Source: Bacteroidetes bacterium QS_8_68_28 (lineage in GTDB: Bacteria; Bacteroidota; Rhodothermia; Rhodothermales; Salinibacteraceae). Taken from it: DNA of 39,805 bases. A program made the translations under genes and the position numbers. How positions within the stretch are numbered: position 1 is the stretch's first letter; each line of letters begins with the position of its first letter. The stretch covers positions 1 to 39,805 of the forward strand of contig PXTS01000044.1 of NCBI GenBank assembly GCA_003022485.1. The letters are read 5' to 3'. The notes under the pieces are model-generated. The model was not told where the DNA came from. It saw only the letters and a list, made by a program, of their open reading frames with translations, and made no database searches. Shown here in pieces: positions 33,026-39,805 of this stretch.

Positions 33026-33073
33026 CTGTTCCACGCCAGGGCTGTTCTACACCAGAGCTGTTCTACGCCAGAG
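33026..33073. repeat. 16-bp tandem repeat, three copies, across the sufE stop codon
   Basis: CTGTTCCACGCCAGGG (33026-33041), CTGTTCTACACCAGAG (33042-33057) and CTGTTCTACGCCAGAG (33058-33073) lie head to tail. The sufE stop codon (33063-33065, - strand) is inside the third copy. Confidence 0.9.
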
Positions 33074-33494
33074 CCGCGGCGCGTTCTTTGATCTGGCGCA
33101 CCATCGCGTGGAGGCCGTTTTTGCGTGTGGGCGAGAGGTGTTCGTCCATGCCGATCTCGCCGAGGAAGCCCAGCTCGACGGTAACAACGGCCTCCGGCGG
33201 CTGGTCGTCGAGCACGCGGATCAGCAGCGCCACGAGGCCGCGCGTGATGGCGGCGTTGCTGTCGCCGGTGAGGCGCAGGCGCCCGTTCTCGCCGGGCTCG
33301 GCGCGCACCCAGACCTTCGACTGGCATCCCTCGATGCGGTGCGCGTCGTTTTTGTACGCCTCGGCGATTTCGGGAATCTCGCGGCCCAGGTCGATCAGGT
33401 GCTCGTAGCGGCCCATCCAGCCGTCGAAGAGGCTGAACTCAGCGATGAGGTCGTCTGCACGGGCGTCGATGGTGGATTCGGCCGTAGCAGGCAT
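33063..33494 (-). CDS. sufE: SufE-type cysteine desulfuration protein
   Basis: A 143-residue protein, the usual length for SufE. The conserved Cys that accepts persulfide from SufS is in HRIEGCQSKVWV (C57). Other family features are FDGWMGRYEHLIDLG near the N-terminus and the C-terminal HLSPTRKNGLHAMV block. ATG 33494 fits family N-termini; the frame upstream (30 codons) overlaps the sufS-sufE gap and is not conserved. It is the last gene of the suf run, 86 bases after sufS, and works with SufS to mobilise sulfur for SufBCD. Confidence 0.93.
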   Translation of the reverse strand: MPATAESTIDARADDLIAEFSLFDGWMGRYEHLIDLGREIPEIAEAYKNDAHRIEGCQSKVWVRAEPGENGRLRLTGDSNAAITRGLVALLIRVLDDQPPEAVVTVELGFLGEIGMDEHLSPTRKNGLHAMVRQIKERAAALA

Positions 33495-33580
33495 GATGGG
33501 TCGTTTGGGGGGTGGTTTTTGGTTTCTCGCCGCGAAGACCAGTGACCAACAATCAACCCCCGAAAGGCCAAGCAGGTCCT

Positions 33581-34861
33581 TCACCCGAACATGCGACGCA
33601 CTTTGCGCAATCCCTCGACGAGGCGATCCACGTCGCTTCGGTCGTTGTAGCAGGCCAGCGACGCGCGCACCGTGCCGGGGATCGAGAAGTGCTCCATCAA
33701 AGGTTGCGCGCAGTGGTGGCCGGTGCGCACGGCGACGCCCATTCGGTCGAGGACGGTGCCGGCGTCGTAGGGATGCACGTCCCCCAGCAGGAACGAGAGC
33801 ACGCTCGCCTTCTCCCGCGCGGTGCCGACGAGGCGAATGTCGTCGATCTCACGGACGCGCTCGGTGGCGTATTCGAGAAGCGCTTTTTCGTGCCGGCGCA
33901 CGCGGGGGCGGCCCTGCTCCTTCAACCACGCGGCGGCGGCCCCCAGCGCGATGACGGATGAAATATTCGGCGTGCCCGCCTCGAATTTGTGCGGGACCTC
34001 TGCGTAGGTCGTGTCCTCGAAGGACACCTCGTCGATCATGTCGCCGCCGCCCTGGTACGGCGGCATTGCGTCGAGGAGCCGGCGCCGCCCGTAGAGCACG
34101 CCGATGCCGGTGGGGCCGTACATCTTGTGCCCGCTAAAGCAGAAGAAGTCCGCCCCCAGCGCTTCCACATCGACGGGTAGGTGCGGAACGGATTGCGCGC
34201 CGTCGACCAGCACCTTCGCGCCCGCCTCGTGGGCCGCCCGGACGATTTCCTCGACCGGGTTGATCGTGCCCAGCGCGTTGCTGACGTGCGTGACGGCGAC
34301 GAGCTTGGTGCGTTCGGAAAGCCGTTTTTCGAACGCCTCGAAGACCAGCTCGCCCCGGTCGGTGACGGGGATGATCTTGATCTGCGCGCCCGTCTCTTCG
34401 CAGATGCGCTGCCAGGGGACGATGTTGGAATGGTGCTCCATCTGCGAGAGCAGGACCTCATCGCCTTCCTGCAACTCCGCGCGGCCCCAGGTGGCGGCCA
34501 CGAGGTTGATCGCCTCGGTCGTCCCGCGCGTGTAGACGATTTGCTCGTGCGCAGGACGCCCGCCTGCTTCGGGGGCGCCGATGAAGTCGGCCATGCGCTC
34601 GCGCACCGCCTCGTAGGCGTCAGAGGCCTGCTGGCTGAGGAAGTGCACGCCGCGATGGACGTTTGCGTTCTCACGCGTGTAGTAGCCGGTGAGGCGGTCA
34701 ATCACCGCCTGGGGCTTCTGCGTGGTGGCCGCGTTGTCGAGGTAGACAAGCGGCTGGTCGTCGTAGAGGTCTTGCTGGAGCGCAGGGAACGCGGCGCGCA
34801 CCGCTTCGACGTCGTAGTCGGCATCGAGGACCGCTTCTTGTTTCGGGCGCGTGGCTTCCAT
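33581..34861 (-). CDS. sufS: Cysteine desulfurase SufS
   Basis: A 426-residue PLP enzyme of the class V aminotransferase fold. The PLP lysine is in FSGHKMYGPTG (K246), and the active-site Cys that receives sulfur is in RTGHHCAQPLM (C384), the group II desulfurase arrangement. Other segments are YLDNAATTQKPQAVID, RGVHFLSQQA and HHSNIVPWQ. It takes sulfur from L-cysteine and passes it to SufE. ATG 34861 is chosen; the 28 codons before it are not conserved. It lies 80 bases after sufD and 86 before sufE. Confidence 0.95.
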   Translation of the reverse strand: MEATRPKQEAVLDADYDVEAVRAAFPALQQDLYDDQPLVYLDNAATTQKPQAVIDRLTGYYTRENANVHRGVHFLSQQASDAYEAVRERMADFIGAPEAGGRPAHEQIVYTRGTTEAINLVAATWGRAELQEGDEVLLSQMEHHSNIVPWQRICEETGAQIKIIPVTDRGELVFEAFEKRLSERTKLVAVTHVSNALGTINPVEEIVRAAHEAGAKVLVDGAQSVPHLPVDVEALGADFFCFSGHKMYGPTGIGVLYGRRRLLDAMPPYQGGGDMIDEVSFEDTTYAEVPHKFEAGTPNISSVIALGAAAAWLKEQGRPRVRRHEKALLEYATERVREIDDIRLVGTAREKASVLSFLLGDVHPYDAGTVLDRMGVAVRTGHHCAQPLMEHFSIPGTVRASLACYNDRSDVDRLVEGLRKVRRMFG

Positions 34862-34941
34862 CGTGGTAGAGGGGTGTGAAGTGAGGGGGGAAGGGGCGGT
34901 CCAAGTAGAGCTATCGCCCCTTCCTCCTTTCAAACCTTCCT

Positions 34942-36312
34942 TCACGCAGTCCGCGCCCCAAATCGCGCATCCACCTCATCGGTCAGCCACGCGGCCAGCG
35001 GCCCGGAGCGCACGTTCTCGACCACGTCGCGGGCGAAGGCGCCCAGCAGGATGACGCGAGCGCGCGACTCGGGAATGCCGCGCGAGCGGAGGTAGAAGAT
35101 GGCCTCCTCGTCGAGCTCGCCGGTCGTGGAGCCGTGCGAGCACTCCACGTCGTCGGCGTAGATCTCCAGTTCGGGCTTGGAGTAGATCTGCGCGCTGCGC
35201 TCCAGCACGATGTTTTTGTTGGACTGGTAGGCGTTGATGCGCTGCGCCCCGCGATGCACGTGCACGCGCCCGTTGAAGACGCCCGTCGCCTTGCCCGAGA
35301 GAATGCCCTTGTAAAGCTGGTTCGAGACGCAGTCCGGCGCGGCGTGCTCCACGACGGTGCGGTTGTCCACGTGCGTCTCGCCGCGGCCCAAGTAGAGGCC
35401 GTTCAGGTGCGACTCGCAGAACGGGCCGGCGGGCGTGATCGTCAGGTTGTTGCGCACGAGGTCGCCGCTGAGCGTGACCGCGAGCGTGTCGAAGATGCTC
35501 TCGGTTTCGTGGTAGGCCCCGAAGGTGGTGTGCTGCGAGGCGCCCGCGCCTTCGTCCTGGACGACGTAGTGATCGAAGTGCCCGCGCGCGCCGACGTAGG
35601 CCTCACGCACGGCGTTGGTGAAGCTGCCGGGCGTGGGGGCATACCCCGAGGGCGTGCGGTGCATCTCGATCAGGCGGGCCTGCGCCTCCTCCTCTACCAC
35701 GAAGAGGTGGCGGGGCTGCGCAAAGAGCGGTTCGTCCCCGGCCGAGGGCAAGTGCAGGGCGTAGACGGGGGTTTCGAGCCGCGTGCCCTCCGGCACGTAG
35801 AGGAACAGCCCGTCGCGCGCGAAGGCCGCGTTGAGAGCCGTCATCGCGCGCTGCTCGGGGTCGCCGGCCTCGAAGTCGGCATACTGCCCATAGTGCTGAT
35901 GGAACACGCTGGGATGCGCGTTGGCGCCTTCGGCAAAGGAACCGACGAACGCCCCCTCCGGCAACGGGCCCACCTCCGAAAGCGCCTCCGAAAAGCGCCC
36001 GCCGACGGTCACGACGATGTGCGCGTCGAGGTCGCCCAGCAGGAGTGCTTCGACCTGCTCTTCGCTCGCCTGCGGGGCCGCTTCGGCGGGGGCCAGGCGG
36101 TATTCATGCTTGAGGGCTTTGGCAACGTTGGTGTACTTGTAGGCTTCGAGCTGGTTGGTAGGGAAGCCGAGCTCCTCGAAGCGCTCGATGGCGCGACGGC
36201 GGCGGCCTTTGACCGCCTCTACCGTCCCGTTTTTCGCCTTCTCCGAAAGCCCTTCGAAGGCGCGGAGGAAGCGGGCTTCGGTCGAGGGTTCTTCTTGAAC
36301 CGTTGCGGGCAT
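34942..36312 (-). CDS. sufD: Fe-S cluster assembly protein SufD
   Basis: A 456-residue protein, matching SufD length. The beta-helix core has HNGLYLG-like and VDNRTVVEHAAPDCVSNQLYKGIL segments, and the C-terminal motif DVECSHGSTTGELDEEAIFYLRSRG typical of SufB/SufD, here given in two overlapping parts. SufD pairs with SufB and two SufC to form the scaffold that builds Fe-S clusters. The start at ATG 36312 fits. It follows sufC by 139 bases, a gap containing a GC-rich hairpin. Confidence 0.94.
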   Translation of the reverse strand: MPATVQEEPSTEARFLRAFEGLSEKAKNGTVEAVKGRRRRAIERFEELGFPTNQLEAYKYTNVAKALKHEYRLAPAEAAPQASEEQVEALLLGDLDAHIVVTVGGRFSEALSEVGPLPEGAFVGSFAEGANAHPSVFHQHYGQYADFEAGDPEQRAMTALNAAFARDGLFLYVPEGTRLETPVYALHLPSAGDEPLFAQPRHLFVVEEEAQARLIEMHRTPSGYAPTPGSFTNAVREAYVGARGHFDHYVVQDEGAGASQHTTFGAYHETESIFDTLAVTLSGDLVRNNLTITPAGPFCESHLNGLYLGRGETHVDNRTVVEHAAPDCVSNQLYKGILSGKATGVFNGRVHVHRGAQRINAYQSNKNIVLERSAQIYSKPELEIYADDVECSHGSTTGELDEEAIFYLRSRGIPESRARVILLGAFARDVVENVRSGPLAAWLTDEVDARFGARTA

Positions 36313-36347
36313 GAAAGTCAGATCCTTGCTTGTTCGAAAAGGGAGTG

Positions 36348-36369
36348 TGGGGGCATGGGGAAGCCCCCA
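36348..36369 (-). repeat. Hairpin in the sufC-sufD gap
   Basis: TGGGGGC (36348-36354) and GCCCCCA (36363-36369) form a 7-bp stem with an eight-base loop. On the transcribed strand it is followed by CACTCCCTTTTCG, so it may weaken transcription or protect an mRNA end. The word GGGAGTGTGGG precedes it, as in the sufB-sufC gap. Confidence 0.55.
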
Positions 36370-36451
36370 GCAACGGTGTTGAATGTCAAAAGTACTTGTT
36401 CGCTTCGCTCACGGCGCGGGAGATCTCTCACACTCATCAAACAACCGCTCC

Positions 36452-37249
36452 TCAAGCAACCGCCTCCTCCGGCTCGGCCGCCTTGCCGTTCTCCGCCGCG
36501 TTGCCGCCGGAGAGCCACTCGTAGCCGCGCTCCTCCAGCTCCACGGCCAGGTCCTTGTCACCGCTCTTGGCAATCCGACCGCCGACCATCGCGTGCACGT
36601 AGTCCGGCTCGATGTAATTGAGGAGCCGCTGGTAGTGGGTAATGATGATAAACGCGCGGTCCTCGTCGCGCAGTTGGTTCACGCCGTCGGCGACGATGCG
36701 GAGCGCATCGATGTCGAGGCCGCTGTCGGTTTCGTCGAGAATGGCGAGGCGCGGCTCCAGCATGGCGAGATGGAAGATCTCGTTGCGCTTTTTCTCTCCG
36801 CCGCTGAAGCCTTCGTTGACCGAACGCTTCGTGAGCGCCTCGTCGAGATCGACGAGGTCGGCCTTCGCGCGCACCTGCTTGATGAAGTCCGCCGCGCCGA
36901 GTTCGTCCTTGCCCTGCGCCTCGCGCACGGCGTTGACCGATTCTTTGAGGAAGTTCTGCTGGCTCACGCCCGGCAGCTCCACCGGATACTGAAACGCCAT
37001 GAAGACGCCCGCCTGGGCGCGCTCCTCGGCTTCCATCTCCAGCAGGTCCTCCCCGTCGTACTGAACGCTTCCCTGCCTCACCTCGTACTCCTCGCGCCCG
37101 GCCAGCACCTTCGCCAGCGTGGACTTGCCCGAACCGTTGGGGCCCATGACCGCGTGCACCTCGCCGCCGTCGGCGTCCAGGTCGACCCCGCGCAGGATTT
37201 CGGTGTCCTCAATGCCGACGTGCAGGTCGTTTATTTCGAGTAAAGCCAT
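36452..37249 (-). CDS. sufC: Fe-S cluster assembly ATPase SufC
   Basis: A 265-residue ABC-type ATPase. Walker A is GPNGSGKST (36-44), the signature is FSGGEKKRNEIFHLAML, and Walker B is LAILDETDSGLD, each with SufC-specific residues (EKKRNE, ETDSGLD). It energises the SufB-SufD scaffold and has no membrane partner. The tail (about 20 residues, Ala/Glu-rich) is longer than usual. It follows sufB by 163 bases. Confidence 0.95.
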   Translation of the reverse strand: MALLEINDLHVGIEDTEILRGVDLDADGGEVHAVMGPNGSGKSTLAKVLAGREEYEVRQGSVQYDGEDLLEMEAEERAQAGVFMAFQYPVELPGVSQQNFLKESVNAVREAQGKDELGAADFIKQVRAKADLVDLDEALTKRSVNEGFSGGEKKRNEIFHLAMLEPRLAILDETDSGLDIDALRIVADGVNQLRDEDRAFIIITHYQRLLNYIEPDYVHAMVGGRIAKSGDKDLAVELEERGYEWLSGGNAAENGKAAEPEEAVA

Positions 37250-37325
37250 GTTGCTCGTTGAGTGCGTGTTTGCAGTTCAGAAAAGTACGTTTCGGTCAGC
37301 GGGCGGGTAGAGGGTGCGGGGGTAT

Positions 37326-37385
37326 GGGAGTGTGGGAGTTTTCAGGTTGCCGGCGCTCTCGCTGCCCGGGAACTTCCACACTCCC
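37326..37385 (-). repeat. Long imperfect hairpin in the sufB-sufC gap
   Basis: GGGAGTGTGGGAGTTTTC (37326-37343) and GGGAACTTCCACACTCCC (37368-37385) form an imperfect inverted repeat with about 14 paired positions of 18 and a 24-base loop. It lies between the sufB stop and sufC start; a related word lies in the sufC-sufD gap. It may be an mRNA stabilising or attenuating element. Confidence 0.6.
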
Positions 37386-37412
37386 GCACTCCCACACGTG
37401 AGAGGGAGGCGA

Positions 37413-38839
37413 TCAGCCGACCGAACCTTCCAGTTCAATCGCCAACAGCTCCTTCGCCTCCACGGCAAACTCCATCGGCAGCTCCGCGAGGATCTCCTTG
37501 CAGAAGCCGTTGACGATGAGCTTGAGGGCCTCCCTTCGCCGACCTTCGAGGTGGTCGCCTCGTGCTCGACCTTCGCCGTCGGGTTGCCCACCTCGATGTA
37601 CGGGAAGGTGTGCGCCCCGCAGTCCTCGCCGATCAAGAGCGAGTCGCACTGGCTGAAGTTGCGTGCGTTTTCAGCGCCCTCGTTGATCTTGACGAGGCCG
37701 CGATAGGAGTTTTCCGCAACCCCCGCCGAGATCCCCTTCGAGATAATTGTGGACTTGGTGTTTTTGCCGATGTGGGTCATCTTGGTCCCGGTGTCGGCCT
37801 GCTGGTGGCCCTTCGTGAAGGCCACCGAGTAAAACTCGCCGACCGAGTCGTCGCCTTTCAGGATGACCGACGGGTACTTTTGCGTCACCGCCGAGCCGGT
37901 CTCCAGCTGCGTCCAGCTGATCTTCGAGCGGTCGCCTTTGCAGATGCCGCGCTTGGTGACGAGATTGAAGATGCCGCCCTCGCCGGTCTCGGGGTTGCCG
38001 GGGTACCAGTTCTGAATCGTCGAATACTTGATCTCGGCGTCCTCTTCGGCCACGAGCTCGACGACGGCCGCGTGAAGCTGGTTGTGCTTGCGCATCGGCG
38101 CGGTGCACCCCTCCATGTAGCTCACGTAGCTGCCCGGCTCGGCCACGATCAGGGTGCGCTCAAACTGGCCGGTGTTCTGCTCGTTGATGCGGAAGTACGT
38201 CGAAAGCTCCATCGGGCAGGTTACCCCCTCGGGCACGTAGACGAACGAGCCGTCGGAGAAGACCGCCGAGTTGAGCGCGGCGTAGAGGTTGTCGGTGTAG
38301 GGGACGACCGAGCCCATGTGCTTGCGCACCAGCTCGGGGTGCTCCTGGGCCGCCTCGCCGAAGCTCATGAAGATGACGCCCGCCTCCTCGAGCTTTTCCT
38401 GGAAGGTCGTGGCGACCGAGACGGAGTCCATGACCGCATCGACGGCCACGCCGGTGAGGGCCTTTTGCTCTTCGAGGGGAATGCCGAGGCGCTCGAACGT
38501 GTCGAGCAGCTCCTGCGGGACCTCCTCCATGCTGTCGTACTGCGCCTTCTCCTTCGGCGCCGAGTAGTAGCTCATGTTCTGGAAGTCCGGCTCCTCGTAG
38601 TCGAGGTGTGCCCAGTCGGGATAGAAGTCCTCCTGCTGGATGAGCCGGTCGAAGTAGCGGTAGGCCTTCAAGCGCCACTCCAGGAGCCATTCCGGCTCGT
38701 CCTTTTTGGCCGAGATCATGCGCACGGTCTCCTCGTCGAGGCCCGGTTCGGCGGTGTCGGCCTCGATGTCGGTCTCCCAGCCGTGCTTGTAGTCCTGCTC
38801 GGCAACGTCCTGTAGATACTGCGTCTCTGCGGTACTCAT
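37413..38839 (-). pseudogene. sufB: Fe-S cluster assembly scaffold SufB, frameshifted near the 3' end
   Basis: From ATG 38839 ([11 protein letters not shown]) a clear SufB runs to [12 protein letters not shown], with typical segments [54 protein letters not shown] and [19 protein letters not shown]. The conserved C-terminus, [14 protein letters not shown] to [10 protein letters not shown] (stop 37413), continues in another frame from about 37532. In SufB about 14 residues (DQLFYxxQRG type) normally sit between; here only two bases remain, so about 40 bases are missing at 37533-37534. The essential scaffold would be mistranslated. A real mutation, a strain with a second copy, or an assembly gap are all possible. 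Confidence 0.88.
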
Positions 38840-39249
38840 AGCGCGCTGCGGGTCGCTTGGGGCGAAAGAAAGGAAGGAGGGGCGCTCCGCCGGCCCGCTG
38901 CCTCGGGGGGCTACTTCAGTGGATGAGATGCAACCCTGCGCGCGAGGGCAACGTTCCTTTGGGCCGCCCACTTCCCGCCGTCTTAACGTGGGAATGATCG
39001 GGCTGCGCGGGGCGCAGGGGCGGGGGGCGCTCGGCGTTCTTCGAAGCGCGGACGAATGCACGGAAAGCGGACGAATGCACGAAAAGAACGCCACGCGCCC
39101 TGCCCCCGGTGCCGGGCGCGCTGACGGAGAAACCTCTTTTCGGGGCGAAAGTTTACCTCATCGAGCGACCGAAGGCCGGCCTGCGCGGGCCCTCCCACGC
39201 CGATGCAGACCCCCCGCGCTCCCCACCCAACACGAACCACGCAACAGCC
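38840..39249. promoter_or_regulatory. Divergent region between sufB and the A-type carrier gene
   Basis: About 410 bases separate the divergently read genes, so both promoters should lie here. It contains the 19-bp tandem duplication at 39048-39085, bracketed by CGTTCTT (39035-39041) and AAGAACG (39084-39090), and a CGCGCCC/GGGCGCG hairpin (39094-39120). No IscR-like or SufR-like gene or site was recognised. Confidence 0.5.
39048..39085. repeat. 19-bp tandem duplication in the suf divergent region
   Basis: GCGGACGAATGCACGGAAA (39048-39066) is followed by GCGGACGAATGCACGAAAA (39067-39085), one mismatch. It is enclosed by the inverted repeat CGTTCTT/AAGAACG. Confidence 0.92.
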
Positions 39250-39657
39250 ATGGAGCTTTCCCAGAACGACCTCTTCGGCGACGGCCCCCAGACCGAGGCG
39301 ACGGCCAAGAGGGAGCTGCCTGCCCTCGACCTTACGATCACCGAGCGCGCCCTTGACCAGCTCTGGGAGGTGGCCCGCGAGGACGACGTGGACCCCGGCA
39401 CGGCGATGCTGCGCGTGGCGGTGGTGCCCGGCGGGTGCAGCGGGCTGACTTACGACCTCGGCTGGGACACGACCGAGCAGGAGAGCGACACGACCGAGGA
39501 GGCCGGCGGCCTCTGCTTCGTCCTGGACAAGAAAAGCCGCCTCTACCTGAGCGGCACCGAGATGGACTTTACCGACGGGCTCCAGGGCGAGGGCTTTCAC
39601 TTCAAGAACCCGCAGGCGGCGCGCACCTGCGCCTGCGGCGAGTCGTTCGGGGTGTGA
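39250..39657 (+). CDS. A-type Fe-S carrier protein (IscA/SufA/ErpA family)
   Basis: A 135-residue protein. The three cluster-binding Cys are in PGGCSGLTY (C63) and CACGESF (C127, C129), the A-type carrier arrangement, with the fold signature FHFKNPQAARTCACGESF at the C-terminus. About 28 N-terminal residues are variable and acidic. ATG 39250 starts the protein; the upstream frame is Pro-rich. It is read away from the suf operon, which suggests shared or linked control. It would receive clusters from SufBCD and pass them to target proteins. Which of IscA, SufA or ErpA cannot be decided. Confidence 0.9.
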   Translation: MELSQNDLFGDGPQTEATAKRELPALDLTITERALDQLWEVAREDDVDPGTAMLRVAVVPGGCSGLTYDLGWDTTEQESDTTEEAGGLCFVLDKKSRLYLSGTEMDFTDGLQGEGFHFKNPQAARTCACGESFGV

Positions 39658-39677
39658 ATGTCGTTCGGGGTGTGAAT
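39642..39677. repeat. 18-bp perfect tandem duplication across the A-type carrier stop codon
   Basis: GTCGTTCGGGGTGTGAAT occurs at 39642-39659 and 39660-39677. Each copy has the TGA in the same place, so the last codons and the stop are simply repeated downstream. Confidence 0.95.
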
Positions 39678-39682
39678 GCGCA

Positions 39683-39805
39683 CTACCGGGGCAGCAAGTC
39701 GGCCACGGCGACCTCGGTCTCGGCCTGCGGCGGGCGCAGCGTGGCCGGGGGGCGCACCGTCTCGCGCCGGTCGTAGCCGTCGCCGCTCGGATCGCGGTAC
39801 GCCTC
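39683..39805 (-). CDS. Uma2-family (DUF820) endonuclease-like protein, C-terminal end
   Basis: The frame enters from the right edge and stops at 39683-39685, giving 40 residues. EAYRDPSGDGYDRRETVRPP and the ending VAVADLLP resemble the C-terminus of Uma2/DUF820 proteins (YR-x-P ... GY ... then a hydrophobic VxVxDLL end). The catalytic part is outside the window, so this rests on the tail only. Confidence 0.5.
   Translation of the reverse strand, partial: EAYRDPSGDGYDRRETVRPPATLRPPQAETEVAVADLLPR

Larger units (their letters stand above)
32805..33062. other. Gap between sufE and the kinase gene, with palindrome and repeats
   Basis: A 258-base gap with no supported gene. It holds a perfect 17-bp palindrome, a 12-bp tandem duplication and the first copies of a 16-bp triple repeat. 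Confidence 0.4.

Noticed and set aside
37326-37385. Rho-independent terminator after sufB
   Set aside because: The inverted repeat is imperfect with a long loop and no T-tract on the transcribed strand, and sufC continues in the same direction.
521-39677. CRISPR array
   Set aside because: The repeats are adjacent copies without spacers and differ from place to place; no cas gene is present.

Overview
The window looks like chromosome from a high-GC, Bacteroidetes-type bacterium of the Rhodothermota (Salinibacter-like) kind. This is inferred from the ECF sigma / FecR / STN-domain TonB receptor set, the near absence of Shine-Dalgarno sequences and the acidic proteins (SufB N-terminus, UxaE, KaiC), which suggest a halophile. 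No rRNA or species marker is present, so the placement is tentative.

Layout. Positions 1-1100 look like the right end of an integrated element. A partial ORF and gene-poor, hairpin-rich DNA end at a tRNA-Leu(CAA) fragment that keeps only the 3' half, followed by a strong terminator. From 1323 rightwards there is an ECF sigma factor, a FecR-like anti-sigma factor and a TonB-dependent receptor (+ strand). From 17021 back to 6313 (- strand) lies a uronate catabolic locus: TRAP transporter dctP-dctQ-dctM (dctM broken), tagaturonate epimerase uxaE, SDR mannonate oxidoreductase (uxuB type), uxuA, eda, kdgK and uxaC. Together these convert glucuronate and galacturonate to pyruvate plus glyceraldehyde-3-phosphate, with both substrates merging at fructuronate. 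From 17668 to 22340 (- strand) are a cytosolic Gfo/Idh/MocA oxidoreductase, a Tat-exported Gfo/Idh/MocA oxidoreductase, a double-DUF1080 lipoprotein and a relic of a GH2 beta-galactosidase. On the + strand follow a sodium:sugar symporter and galactokinase.

From 32804 back to 25935 (- strand) is a signalling locus: a GAF-GAF-PAS-PAS-PAS hybrid histidine kinase, a KaiC-like double RecA ATPase, and an unusual protein joining a degenerate receiver to MshEN and N2 domains of a GspE/PilB-type ATPase without the ATPase core. From 38839 back to 33063 is a sufBCDSE iron-sulfur operon (sufB frameshifted by a small deletion), opposite a divergent A-type carrier gene. A Uma2-like gene enters from the right edge.

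Two things stand out besides the signalling locus. First, there are about twenty short tandem duplications (8-22 bp units, two to three copies), nearly all between genes or across stop codons. Second, two conserved genes (dctM, sufB) each carry a small internal deletion with a frameshift, which is either an assembly problem or real decay.
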